Source: SAR92 clade bacterium (lineage in GTDB: Bacteria; Pseudomonadota; Gammaproteobacteria; Pseudomonadales; Porticoccaceae). Taken from it: a DNA stretch of 64,000 nt. The stretch is taken from positions 17,752 through 81,751 of the forward strand of contig JACNKP010000052.1 of NCBI GenBank assembly GCA_014381985.1. Reading direction: 5' to 3'. The notes beneath the pieces are model-generated. The model was given only the letters and a program-made list of their open reading frames with translations. It ran no database searches and was not told where the DNA came from. Shown here piece by piece: positions 27,982-37,007 of the stretch (its first letter is position 1; the number at the start of each line of letters is the position of its first letter). A program made the position numbers and the translations under genes.

Positions 27982-29148
27982 ATGGAATTGACATACACCG
28001 ATGAAGAGCAGGCATTTCGTTTACAAGTCCGTCAATGGCTAGTGGGCAATCTACCCGAAACTCCCCTTAAGTCCTTTGACACTCAAGAAGGATTTGAACA
28101 GCACCGGCAGTGGGAGAAAACTCTCGCCTCGGGTAACTGGGGAATGGTTACCTGGCCAAAAGAATATGGCGGCAGAGGCTGTAATCTTATTGAGTGGCTT
28201 ATTTTTGAAGAAGAATATTATCGTGCAGGTGCACCCCTAAGGGTTAATCAAAATGGTATTTTCTTGCTTGGTCCAACGTTAATGGAATATGGCACTGACG
28301 AGCAAAAGCAGCGATTTATTAGTGCGATGGCCAGCGGTGATGAAATTTGGGCGCAAGGCTGGTCGGAACCCGGTGCCGGTTCTGATATGGCGGCGATAAG
28401 ATCCAAGGCAACTCGAGATGGTGATGAGTATGTCATTAATGGCCAGAAAATCTGGTCAACTCGAGCAGTATTTGCTGACTGGGTCTTTTGTATGTTTCGC
28501 ACTGACCCAGATTCAAAGCGACATCACGGGTTGTCATTTGTGTTTGTTCCATTGGACGCAGAAGGTGTCACTGTTCGTCCCATCGACCAACTTAACGGCC
28601 TACCAGGGTTTGCTGAAATTTTCTTTGATAACGTTAGGGTTCCTGTATCCAATCGCCTCGGCGAGGAGGGAGATGGCTGGAGTATTGCAATGTCTACTGC
28701 AGGCTTTGAGAGAGGTTTGATGTTGCGAAGTCCTGCACGTTTCCAGCAAGCGGCAAAAAATCTGATGGGACTTTATCGCGCAAAACGCAATGATATTCTT
28801 GATTTATCGATAGAGGATGCCGTCGTGCGTTGTTACATGGACGCTGAAGCTTACGCGCTTTCAACCTATCAAACGGCATCAAGACTCATGAGCGGCGGCC
28901 AGATAGGGGCCGAATCTAGCTGTAACAAGATATTCTGGTCAGAATTAGATATAAAAATTCATGACACAGCCATGCGGTTACTCGGAGCAAGGGGAGAGTT
29001 GGAACCCGATTCAGAAGATGCCAGTGCAGAGTTAGGTAGTTGGCTAGACGGCTTTTTATTCGCCCAGTCAGGGCCTATTTACGCCGGAACTAACGAGGTG
29101 CAACGCAACATTATCGCTGAGAGAATGCTCGGCATGCCACGTAAATGA
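27982..29148 (+). CDS. fadE31: Acyl-CoA dehydrogenase, catalytic subunit (FadE31-like)
   Basis: A 388-residue ACAD starting at the ATG at 27982; an upstream in-frame extension overlaps the crotonase gene and is not conserved. Segments such as IWAQGWSEPGAGSDMA, GQKIWSTRAVFADW and STAGFERGLMLRSPARF match FadE31 of the KstR2 regulon as I remember it. The likely catalytic base is the Glu of FERG, as in isovaleryl-CoA-type enzymes; the medium-chain-type position (YAGTNE) carries no Glu. It is followed 49 bases later by an ACAD lacking that Glu, so the two probably form an alpha2-beta2 enzyme. Confidence 0.85.
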   Translation: MELTYTDEEQAFRLQVRQWLVGNLPETPLKSFDTQEGFEQHRQWEKTLASGNWGMVTWPKEYGGRGCNLIEWLIFEEEYYRAGAPLRVNQNGIFLLGPTLMEYGTDEQKQRFISAMASGDEIWAQGWSEPGAGSDMAAIRSKATRDGDEYVINGQKIWSTRAVFADWVFCMFRTDPDSKRHHGLSFVFVPLDAEGVTVRPIDQLNGLPGFAEIFFDNVRVPVSNRLGEEGDGWSIAMSTAGFERGLMLRSPARFQQAAKNLMGLYRAKRNDILDLSIEDAVVRCYMDAEAYALSTYQTASRLMSGGQIGAESSCNKIFWSELDIKIHDTAMRLLGARGELEPDSEDASAELGSWLDGFLFAQSGPIYAGTNEVQRNIIAERMLGMPRK

Positions 29149-29197
29149 GGGTCTTTGATATTAAGTGTCTTGACCTAACTAACCATAGGTAATCAAC

Positions 29198-30313
29198 GTG
29201 AACTTCACTTACTCAGAAGATCAGCTAACCTACCGAGATACAGTCGCCGCTTTATTAGCTGGCGAGGTGACAGCCGAGTCTATTCGCACTCGCTGGGAAA
29301 GCGCGCAAGGTATTGATGCCAACTTAACCCAGCAGCTGTCAGACATGGGGCTTAACGCTATGTTGGTGCCAGAATCCTGTGGTGGCTTAGGCTTGTCCGA
29401 GCTGGACTTTATTCTGCTGGCCCAAGAGTGCGGGCGAGTAGCGATGCCAGAGCCTTTGGTTGAAAATGCAATGGTGGCCACCGCTATGTTATCTGACATC
29501 GCCGGCTCAGGACTAGTCGCGGCCAATCAATGCCAAGATGTTTTAGAAAAGATCGCCACAGGTAATGTCTCTGTTGCCTGCGGTCATTGGATTAACCCCT
29601 ACATTAATATGGCAGATACAAATCAGTGGTTGCTTTTACCTCACGGTGAAGAGGTGCATCTAGTGGGCTCTCAGGCGGTGGATTTGATCGCCCAACGCAG
29701 CTCAGACCCCAGTCGTCGAATTTTCAAAGTTAACTGGCAGCCAAGTAGCAGGACCAAGATAGCTGACGGGCAGTTGGGGACAGACCTGTGGCGTAGTGCG
29801 CTAAATCGAGGTGCATTGGGGGTGGCAGCTCAGTTAATTGGCTTGGCCGAAAATATCTTACAGCGCGCTGTCATTTTTACCACTGATCGAGAGCAATTTG
29901 GTCGGCCTGTGGGCGCCAATCAGGCAGTCAAACACCTACTAGCTGATTGTGCTGTCAGTCTAGAATTTGCTAAACCGGTTATCGCCAGAGCGGCCTATGC
30001 TGTTGCAACTGCTCCCACACGCGCTGACTGGGCTGTATCTCACGCTAAGGTAGCCGCGAGTCAGGCCGCATTGCTGAGTGTCCGTCACGGCATGCAAGTG
30101 CATGGTGCTATGGGATATACCTGGGAGTGCGATTTACAAATTTGGATGAAACGTTGCTGGGCTATCGACAAGACCTGGGGCGACGCAGGATTCCATAAAA
30201 ACAGAATTCACGAGTGGCTGTTAAACCCCAATGCCTTAATGGGTGCTGAACATACGTTTGGCAAAAGCATGTCGCTAAATGATGAAACTATTTTAGAACA
30301 GGGAGCAGTTTAA
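29198..30313 (+). CDS. Acyl-CoA dehydrogenase-like, probable non-catalytic partner subunit
   Basis: A 371-residue ACAD-fold protein (FadE32/FadE33-type). The N-terminal helical domain and the QFGRPVGANQAVKHLLADCAV segment are conserved. At the position of FERG in the neighbouring subunit it reads LNRG, and the C-terminal WKRCW..DKTWGDAGFH region also lacks the alternative Glu, so it appears to have no catalytic base. This is the pattern of the second subunit in heterotetrameric steroid ACADs. Its stop shares one base with the fadA6 start (TAATG). Confidence 0.85.
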   Translation: MNFTYSEDQLTYRDTVAALLAGEVTAESIRTRWESAQGIDANLTQQLSDMGLNAMLVPESCGGLGLSELDFILLAQECGRVAMPEPLVENAMVATAMLSDIAGSGLVAANQCQDVLEKIATGNVSVACGHWINPYINMADTNQWLLLPHGEEVHLVGSQAVDLIAQRSSDPSRRIFKVNWQPSSRTKIADGQLGTDLWRSALNRGALGVAAQLIGLAENILQRAVIFTTDREQFGRPVGANQAVKHLLADCAVSLEFAKPVIARAAYAVATAPTRADWAVSHAKVAASQAALLSVRHGMQVHGAMGYTWECDLQIWMKRCWAIDKTWGDAGFHKNRIHEWLLNPNALMGAEHTFGKSMSLNDETILEQGAV

Positions 30314-31467
30314 TGGCTTTAAATCAGGCTTATATAGTGGATGCTATTCGCAGTCCAACCGGTCGGCGTAAAGGTGGACTTGCCGATGTTCATGGTGCCG
30401 ATCTTGGCGCCCATGTGCTAAAAAGTATTGTCCAGCGCAGTGGTATTCCAGAGGTTGACTACGACGACGTTATTTTTGGCTGTGTTGATGCTATCGGACC
30501 TCTCGCCGGAGATATAGCGCGGACTGCTTGGCTGGCTGCAGGTCTTTCAGATGAAGTTCCTGGTACCACAATAGATCGGCAGTGTGGCTCTTCTCAGCAA
30601 GCGGTCCATTTTGCAGCTCAGGCTATTATGTCAGGCACTATGGATGTCGTCGTTGCTGGGGGTGTACAAACAATGACCCAGATCCCGATAGGCTCAGCAA
30701 TGACCTCAGCACAGCCCCTGGGGTTTTCAGATCCATTCTCAGGCAGCAAGGGCTGGGTTGATCGCTATGGCGATGTTATTGTCTCTCAGTTTAATTCTGC
30801 CCAAATGATGGCAGATAAGTGGAAATTATCTCGCGCAAAAATGGAAGCTTTTGCATTACGCTCCCATAATCGCGCATTAAACGCCATCGACAAAGGTTAT
30901 TTTGATCGAGAGATAGTGCCCTTAAATGGTGTAATGATGGACGAAACACCCAGAATTACCTCCCTTGAAAAAATGGCCGAATTACAACCCATAGAAGAGG
31001 GCGGCAGTATTACAGCGGCAGTCTCCAGTCAAACCTGCGACGGTGCTTCTGCGATTTTATTGGTTTCAGAGGAAGCATTGAAGCGTTACAACTTAACGCC
31101 GCGAGCCCGTATTGTTCATATGTCAGTTCGCGGTGCAGACCCTATCTGGATGTTAACTGCGCCGATTCCTGCCACGGCTCATGCCTTAAAGAAATCCGGG
31201 ATGAGTATTCATGATATTGATCTAGTAGAGATTAATGAAGCCTTTGCGCCAGTGCCCATGGCATGGCTTGCAGAGACGGGTTTTGATCCAGAGAAAACCA
31301 ATGTTAACGGTGGGGCAATTGCACTGGGGCACCCCTTGGGGGCTACGGGTACCAAGTTAATGACCACTCTGCTTCATGAGTTAGAACGCAGTAAAGCGCG
31401 CTATGGACTACAGACCATGTGTGAAGGTGGCGGCCAGGCTAACGTGACCATTATTGAGCGCCTCTAA
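30313..31467 (+). CDS. fadA6: Acyl-CoA thiolase (FadA6-like)
   Basis: A 384-residue thiolase, expected to cleave MOODA-CoA-type 3-oxoacyl-CoA late in C/D-ring degradation. The nucleophilic Cys91 lies in IDRQCGSSQQAVHFAAQ. The catalytic His is in GGAIALGHPLGATG, and the second Cys in TMCEGGGQ. The stretch FGCVDAIGPLAGDIARTAWL and the KGWVDRYGD segment match mycobacterial FadA6 more closely than generic FadA. It is translationally coupled to the preceding ACAD. Confidence 0.9.
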   Translation: MALNQAYIVDAIRSPTGRRKGGLADVHGADLGAHVLKSIVQRSGIPEVDYDDVIFGCVDAIGPLAGDIARTAWLAAGLSDEVPGTTIDRQCGSSQQAVHFAAQAIMSGTMDVVVAGGVQTMTQIPIGSAMTSAQPLGFSDPFSGSKGWVDRYGDVIVSQFNSAQMMADKWKLSRAKMEAFALRSHNRALNAIDKGYFDREIVPLNGVMMDETPRITSLEKMAELQPIEEGGSITAAVSSQTCDGASAILLVSEEALKRYNLTPRARIVHMSVRGADPIWMLTAPIPATAHALKKSGMSIHDIDLVEINEAFAPVPMAWLAETGFDPEKTNVNGGAIALGHPLGATGTKLMTTLLHELERSKARYGLQTMCEGGGQANVTIIERL

Positions 31468-31527
31468 ATATGCTGCCTTGGGTCAGCAACGACAAATTGA
31501 TTTGACACTTTTATAGGGATTGAACAG

Positions 31528-32409
31528 ATGAGTGGTATTTGTGATGGACGCGTGATTATTATCACTGGCGCGGGTGGCGGTTTAGGTCGTGAGTACGCTC
31601 TAGCGTTTGGCGCTGCAGGGGCCAAGGTACTAGTTAATGATATTAATGCTCAGGCCGCGGCAGACACCGTAGCCGATATTGAAGGCGCAGGTGGACATGC
31701 TTTAGCTAACACCCAAGATATCACTAATTACGAACAGTCAGAATCAATCGTGCGCACAGCCATCGATCATTTTGGCGATCTTCATGTTGTTATTAACAAC
31801 GCGGGTGTATGCCGTGATCGAATGTTCGCCTCAATGACTGAAACTGAGTGGGATCAGGTGATTTCAGTGCATTTGAAAGGTCATTTTTGTATAAGTAGTC
31901 ATGCCGTTCAGTACTGGCGAGACCAATTCAAACAGGGCCATCAGGTAGATGCTCGAATTATTAATACTTCTTCAGGCGCGGGATTGAATGGTTCTATTGG
32001 CCAGAGCAACTACGCAGCGGCGAAGGGCGGTATTGCCTCTCTCACTTTAAATCAAGCAGCCGAATTGAGACGCTATGGTATTACTGTAAATGGTCTAGCC
32101 CCGGCAGCCAGAACCGGTATGAGCGAAGATGCTTTTGCAGATATGATGAAAAAGCCGGAGGATGGCAGCTTTGACCACTATAGTCCTGCCAATGTCGCAC
32201 CATTAGTTGTTTGGCTTGGGTCTAAGCATTCAGCAGACTGCACAGGACGTTTATTTGAAGCCGTCGGTGGAGAGATATCCATGGCTGATGGTTGGCGTTC
32301 AACCCCATCGGTGGACAAAGGTGCCAAGTGGCAAGCAGAAGAAATTGGTGAAGCGGTGCAGGTGTTGATGTCACGTGAAATTCCAGCGCAAAAAGTCTAT
32401 GGCACCTAA
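31528..32409 (+). CDS. Short-chain dehydrogenase (Rv3548c-like)
   Basis: A 293-residue SDR of the MFE-2/HSD17B4-dehydrogenase-like type. It has TGAGGGLGREYALAFGAAGA, a VVNNAGVCRDRMF segment, the catalytic SSGAGLNGSIGQSNYAAAKGG and a LAPAARTGM turn. This subtype acts on 3-hydroxyacyl-CoA or hydroxysteroid substrates. A close relative (Rv3548c) belongs to the KstR2 regulon of M. tuberculosis. It lies 60 bases after fadA6. A role in oxidising a hydroxyacyl-CoA of the C/D rings is inferred. Confidence 0.85.
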   Translation: MSGICDGRVIIITGAGGGLGREYALAFGAAGAKVLVNDINAQAAADTVADIEGAGGHALANTQDITNYEQSESIVRTAIDHFGDLHVVINNAGVCRDRMFASMTETEWDQVISVHLKGHFCISSHAVQYWRDQFKQGHQVDARIINTSSGAGLNGSIGQSNYAAAKGGIASLTLNQAAELRRYGITVNGLAPAARTGMSEDAFADMMKKPEDGSFDHYSPANVAPLVVWLGSKHSADCTGRLFEAVGGEISMADGWRSTPSVDKGAKWQAEEIGEAVQVLMSREIPAQKVYGT

Positions 32410-32461
32410 TATTAGAGTTCTCAATAGGGTGTTTAAGTGATCGGAGTACAGCCAGACTATT

Positions 32462-33631
32462 ATGAATTTTAAGTTTACCGACGAACAGATGATGATTCGC
32501 GATATCGCTGAGGCTTTTCTGGCACAGACAAGCACCAGCGCGGCTGTGCGCCAGGCAATGAGCACCGAGTTGGGTTATGACCTTCAGTTGTGGCGGCGTA
32601 TCTGTGATGAGATGTGCTGGCAAGGAATGCATATTCCAGAGGCTTATGGTGGTCTGGGGCTTGGTTATGTCGAACTGGTGGCGACACTAGAGCAAATGGG
32701 ACGCTATCTTTGTTGCTCTCCGTTTTATGCCTCAGTCTGTTTGGCCGCCAATGCGCTCTTGGTTGCTGGTACAGAAGATCAGAAGTTAACCTACTTACCA
32801 CAGATTGCTGTGGGTAAGACCGCCACCTTAGCCTATACCGGTGAGTCTGGAGGTTGGGACTCTAACAGCGTGAAGGTCACTTACCAGAAACAGGGCGATA
32901 GCTACCGGCTGAATGGCAGCTATCGCTTTGTGCCAGATGGCCACAGTGCCGAAATTTTGGTGCTGGCAGCGCGAGATCAAGATACCCAGGGAGACGAGGG
33001 TATTAGTTTATTTGTCGTGCCCGCCAACACCCCAGGAATAAGACGCGAGTGGCTACCAACGATGGATCAGACACGCAGGCAAGGACAATTACAGTTAGAT
33101 GATTTAGTGCTTAATAGCGATGCCGTAATGGGTGATGTGGGTCAATCTTGGGCGCAACTTGAGCAAATTTTAGATCTAGGTCGAATCGCAGTGGCAGCAG
33201 AACAATTAGGTGGATCTCAGCAATGCCTTGATTCGACCGTAGCTTATATTAGTGAACGAGTGCAATTTGGTCGATCAATAGCCTCTTATCAATCGGTAAA
33301 ACATAAGTGTGCAGATATGATGGTTAAAGTCGAAGCCTCTCGCTCGGCAGTCTATTACGCGGCCTGTGTTGGCGATCAATTTTTCAATCAAACCTCGGAC
33401 GCTGTAGGCTTAGCAGAAGCTGCTAGCATAGCTAAGGCCTATAGCAGCGAAGGCTTTTTCCATAATGCTGGGGTAGGCATCCAACTTCATGGTGGCGTCG
33501 GCATTACTTCAGAATACGATATTCAGCTATATTTTAAGCGAGCTAAGTCGACCGAGACGTTTCTTGGTGCCGCCGACTATCATCGTGAACGACTGGCGAC
33601 ACTATTGTTAGATACTCAGGTGGCCTTATGA
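32462..33631 (+). CDS. Acyl-CoA dehydrogenase-like, probable non-catalytic partner subunit
   Basis: A 389-residue ACAD-fold protein. The N-terminus FKFTDEQMMIRDIAEAFL, the RVQFGRSIASYQSVKHKCADM block and the C-terminal QLHGGVGITSEYDIQLYFKRAK are typical. At the isovaleryl-type catalytic position it reads LDLGRIAVAA, without the Glu. It overlaps fadE30 by four bases (ATGA), so the two are made together and probably form one alpha2-beta2 enzyme. Confidence 0.85.
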   Translation: MNFKFTDEQMMIRDIAEAFLAQTSTSAAVRQAMSTELGYDLQLWRRICDEMCWQGMHIPEAYGGLGLGYVELVATLEQMGRYLCCSPFYASVCLAANALLVAGTEDQKLTYLPQIAVGKTATLAYTGESGGWDSNSVKVTYQKQGDSYRLNGSYRFVPDGHSAEILVLAARDQDTQGDEGISLFVVPANTPGIRREWLPTMDQTRRQGQLQLDDLVLNSDAVMGDVGQSWAQLEQILDLGRIAVAAEQLGGSQQCLDSTVAYISERVQFGRSIASYQSVKHKCADMMVKVEASRSAVYYAACVGDQFFNQTSDAVGLAEAASIAKAYSSEGFFHNAGVGIQLHGGVGITSEYDIQLYFKRAKSTETFLGAADYHRERLATLLLDTQVAL

Positions 33632-34818
33632 AGTTAGATTTTAGTCCTGAGGATGAGTTGTTTCGGGAAGAAATTGCCAGCTGGTTGGCCGCTAATCTCT
33701 GTGGGAAATTTGATTCTATTCGTGGTCGAGGAGGACCCGGTGATCAGCATATGTTTATCGACGAGCGCAAGGCCTGGGAACAAAAGCTTTATCAGGGAGG
33801 TTGGACCTGTATTGGTTGGGCACCTGAATACGGTGGCCGTGGCGCGACCATAGAGCAACAGGTTATTTTTAACGAAGAATATGCAAGAGCTCAGGGGCCG
33901 GGTAGAGCGGGACACATTGGTGAGACTCTTGTTGGCCCAACACTTATCGCTTTTGGGGATCAGGAACAAAAAGATCGTTATTTGCCAGAGATTTTACGTG
34001 GTGAGGCTTTTTGGTGCCAAGGTTATTCAGAACCTGGCGCAGGCTCAGATTTAGCCAATGTAAAAACGAGCGCTAAATTTGATGATACTAATCAGCAATG
34101 GCAGATTAATGGCCAAAAAGTATGGACCTCCTTGGCTCGTGAGTCAGATTATTGTTTTGTTATTGCACGTACCGATTCTAAATCTGTTGGTCATCGCGGT
34201 TTAGGGTTCTTTTTGGTGCCCATAGATCAGCCTGGAGTAACTGTTCGTCCAATAGAGCAGTTAACGGGCACCAGTGAGTTTAACGAAGTATTTTTTGATG
34301 ATGCTCACTGTTCGATTGATGACATTGTTGGTGAGCCAGGAGATGGCTGGAAGGTTGCCATGGGCTTATTGGGCTTTGAGCGTGGTGTCTCTACGTTGGG
34401 TCAGCAAATGCTGTTTCAAAATGAACTTGATGAAATTATTGTATTGGCTAAGGCCAATGGCTCAGCCCAAAACCCTCAGATTCGGCAACGAATCGCGGAG
34501 GCGCATATAGGCCTTAGAATTATGCGTTTTAATAGTATGCGTGTGCTCTCCTCCAAAGAAACCGACGGCAGCTTGCAAAAAGAAGCGATGATTTACAAGT
34601 TGTACTGGTCTAGCTGGCATCGAAATTTAGGTAAGCTGGCCATGGACGTAATGGGATCTGAGAGCGAAGTGCTTGAGGATGGACCCTACCAACTAAACCG
34701 ATTGCAATCGATGTACCTATTTTCTCGCGCTGACACTATTTACGGTGGAACCAACCAAATTCAACGAAACCTTATTGCTGAGCGTGCCCTAGGTATGCCT
34801 AAAGAGCCAAGAGGTTAA
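33628..34818 (+). CDS. fadE30: Acyl-CoA dehydrogenase FadE30-like
   Basis: A 396-residue ACAD. In M. tuberculosis, FadE30 starts beta-oxidation of the HIP-CoA propionate chain. Very characteristic stretches are FWCQGYSEPGAGSDLANV, INGQKVWTSLA, TGTSEFNEVFFDDA, GFERGVSTLGQQ and WHRNLGKLAMDVMG; they match mycobacterial FadE30 nearly word for word as I recall it. The Glu of FERG is the candidate base. It overlaps the preceding ACAD by four bases and is followed 30 bases later by ipdF. Confidence 0.92.
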   Translation: MKLDFSPEDELFREEIASWLAANLCGKFDSIRGRGGPGDQHMFIDERKAWEQKLYQGGWTCIGWAPEYGGRGATIEQQVIFNEEYARAQGPGRAGHIGETLVGPTLIAFGDQEQKDRYLPEILRGEAFWCQGYSEPGAGSDLANVKTSAKFDDTNQQWQINGQKVWTSLARESDYCFVIARTDSKSVGHRGLGFFLVPIDQPGVTVRPIEQLTGTSEFNEVFFDDAHCSIDDIVGEPGDGWKVAMGLLGFERGVSTLGQQMLFQNELDEIIVLAKANGSAQNPQIRQRIAEAHIGLRIMRFNSMRVLSSKETDGSLQKEAMIYKLYWSSWHRNLGKLAMDVMGSESEVLEDGPYQLNRLQSMYLFSRADTIYGGTNQIQRNLIAERALGMPKEPRG

Positions 34819-34848
34819 AAGCATAATGCTTAGTTTAGGAGTAATAAA

Positions 34849-35640
34849 ATGGCTTTAAAATCACCACCGCCCTATGTAAAAGGGCACAACTTACTCGAGA
34901 GGAAGTCGGTATTGATTACAGCCGCAGCAGGTGCCGGTATTGGTCTGGCCGCAGCTAAACGTGCCGCAGAGGAAGGTGCTAGGGGCATTGTTATCAGTGA
35001 TATTCATCAAGGTCGCCTGACCAAGGCAGTGGCGGCTCTAAAATCTGAAACCGGCTTAGATGCCATATACCCTAAGCTGTGTAATGTCACCATAGAGGCC
35101 GAGGTTCAGGAGCTTGTGAACTATGCTGAAGATGTGCTCCAAGGCGTTGATGTGCTGATTAACAATGCCGGACTCGGTGGTACAGTCTTGCTGACCGATA
35201 TGAATGATGAGCAATGGTCCAGCGTTTTAGATGTGACCTTAAACGGCACTATGCGCATGATGCGTGCGATGCTCAAAGAAATGCAGCCTCGCGGTGCTGG
35301 TGTCATTGTTAATAACGCCTCAGTGTTAGGTTGGCGGGCGCAAAAAGAGCAGTGCCACTATGCTGCAGCTAAGGCCGGGGTGATGGCGTTGACACGCTGT
35401 GCTGCGCTGGAAGCGGCTGATTTTGGTGTGCGTATCAATGCGGTGTCTCCTTCTATTGCGTTCCATGATTTTCTCAAGAAGACCACACCTATCGAATTGT
35501 TGGAGGAACTGGCGTCCAAAGAGGCTTTTGGTCGAGCAGCCGAAGTATGGGAGGTGGCTAACGTGATGATGTTCCTGGCCTCCGATTATTCCAGTTATAT
35601 GACCGGTGAAATTGTGCCTGTGTCTAGCCAAAGAGCTTAA
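34849..35640 (+). CDS. ipdF: SDR, IpdF-like 5-hydroxy-HIP(-CoA) dehydrogenase
   Basis: A 263-residue SDR. The glycine motif is the unusual TAAAGAGIGLAAAKRA. The catalytic region NNASVLGWRAQ, CHYAAAKAGVMALTRC and the C-terminal DYSSYMTGEIVPVSSQRA are almost identical to Rv3559c/IpdF of M. tuberculosis as I remember it. That enzyme acts on the 5-hydroxyl (or oxo group) of the HIP indane ring. TTTAGGAG precedes the ATG. It closes the block of genes corresponding to the KstR2 regulon. Confidence 0.92.
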   Translation: MALKSPPPYVKGHNLLERKSVLITAAAGAGIGLAAAKRAAEEGARGIVISDIHQGRLTKAVAALKSETGLDAIYPKLCNVTIEAEVQELVNYAEDVLQGVDVLINNAGLGGTVLLTDMNDEQWSSVLDVTLNGTMRMMRAMLKEMQPRGAGVIVNNASVLGWRAQKEQCHYAAAKAGVMALTRCAALEAADFGVRINAVSPSIAFHDFLKKTTPIELLEELASKEAFGRAAEVWEVANVMMFLASDYSSYMTGEIVPVSSQRA

Positions 35641-35690
35641 TAACCTAAGAAAAAATAACAGATTTCAAATCCCCTTTAAGAGACTGAATT

Positions 35691-36893
35691 ATGAGAGAAG
35701 CCGTTATCGTTTCCACCGCGAGAACCCCAATAGGTAAAGCCTTTCGTGGGGCTTTTAATAACACCGAAGCACCGGCCATGGGAGGCCATGTGGTTCAACA
35801 GGCTGTGGCGCGGGCGGGTATCGATCCTGCGCGAGTGGACGACGTGCTCATCGGTGCGGCTTCGCAGCAGGGTACCCAAGCTTATAATTTAGGGCGCCTG
35901 TGTAGTGTTGCTGGAGGATTACCTGACACCACTTCAGGGATGACTATGGATCGACAATGTTCATCTGGGTTAATGAGCATCGCTACGGCAGCTAAATCAA
36001 TCATGTGTAATGAATATGATGTCGCGGTGGCTGGCGGATTAGAGTCAATATCTTTGGTTCAAACTAAACATAAAAATAGTCACAGGCATGTCTCTCAAAC
36101 GGTGTTAGATATAGCGCCCAAATCCTATATTCAGATGATCGAAACAGCTGAAATCGTTTCTAAACGATATGGTATCTCTCGCCAAGCCCAAGACGATTAT
36201 TCGTTGCAGAGTCAGATGCGCACTGCTGCGGCACAGCAAGCAGGAGCCTTTGACGATGAAATAGCACCGATGAGTACGGTAAAAGCAGTTTATGACCGTG
36301 AGACAAAAGAAACTAGTTTTGCAGAGACATTACTGATGGGGGATGAAGGCAATAGAGCCTCTACTACCATTGAGGGGCTACAAGGCCTGCAACCCGTATT
36401 TAAAGACGGCCAGTTTATTGCACAGGGTGAGTTTATTACCGCAGGTAACGCCTCACAACTATCTGATGGCGCGTCAGTGTCAGTGTTAATGGATGCTAAG
36501 TCCGCAGAGCAGCAGGGCCTAAACCCGTTGGGCGCCTACCGGGGTTTGGCAGTGGCAGGCTGTGCTGCGGATGAAATGGGTATTGGCCCCGTGTTTGCTA
36601 TTCCTAAACTGCTAAAACGCCACGGGCTCAGTATTGCTGATGTAGGTCTGTGGGAGCTTAATGAAGCCTTTGCCTGTCAAGTTATCCATTGTAGAGATAC
36701 GCTGGGTATAGATAATGACCGGCTCAACGTTAATGGAGGGGCTATTTCTATTGGGCATCCCTTTGGTATGAGTGGTGCACGTATGGTTGGCCACGCCTTG
36801 ATTGAGGGTAAGCGCAGGGGGGTTAAATACGTGGTCATCACCATGTGTATTGGCGGTGGTATGGGTGCGGCGGGCCTGTTTGAGGTTTTTTAA
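35691..36893 (+). CDS. Acetyl-CoA acyltransferase (thiolase)
   Basis: A 400-residue thiolase, distinct from the FadA6-like one. The catalytic Cys is in [14 protein letters not shown]. The histidine is in [15 protein letters not shown], and the second cysteine is in [11 protein letters not shown]. The sequence is nearer to general FadA/PhaA-type acetyltransferases than to FadA6. It may remove acetyl-CoA during beta-oxidation of the C/D-ring remnant or of a steroid side chain. It is the last gene before a 114-bp gap with an operator candidate and the kstD unit. Confidence 0.88.
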   Translation: MREAVIVSTARTPIGKAFRGAFNNTEAPAMGGHVVQQAVARAGIDPARVDDVLIGAASQQGTQAYNLGRLCSVAGGLPDTTSGMTMDRQCSSGLMSIATAAKSIMCNEYDVAVAGGLESISLVQTKHKNSHRHVSQTVLDIAPKSYIQMIETAEIVSKRYGISRQAQDDYSLQSQMRTAAAQQAGAFDDEIAPMSTVKAVYDRETKETSFAETLLMGDEGNRASTTIEGLQGLQPVFKDGQFIAQGEFITAGNASQLSDGASVSVLMDAKSAEQQGLNPLGAYRGLAVAGCAADEMGIGPVFAIPKLLKRHGLSIADVGLWELNEAFACQVIHCRDTLGIDNDRLNVNGGAISIGHPFGMSGARMVGHALIEGKRRGVKYVVITMCIGGGMGAAGLFEVF

Positions 36894-36929
36894 ACTAGGC
36901 TTTGGGGTGTAAAAAATGGCATTAAAATA

Positions 36930-36949
36930 AACATTGCAGCAGAAATGTT
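36930..36949. promoter_or_regulatory. Operator candidate upstream of kstD
   Basis: AACATT (36930-36935), eight bases, AATGTT (36944-36949): an inverted repeat 59 bases upstream of the kstD-like start. The same AACATT-N8-AATGTT arrangement, with similar A/T-rich flanks ending TTTT or TTTAT, occurs at 45931-45950 upstream of the amidohydrolase gene. The spacer sequences differ while the arms are identical, as expected for a dimeric repressor site. Confidence 0.5.
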
Positions 36950-37007
36950 TTGTATGCTAGATTGGACCTTATAGGCCCATATTGACAGGTTTTAATGGGG
37001 GTAAAAA

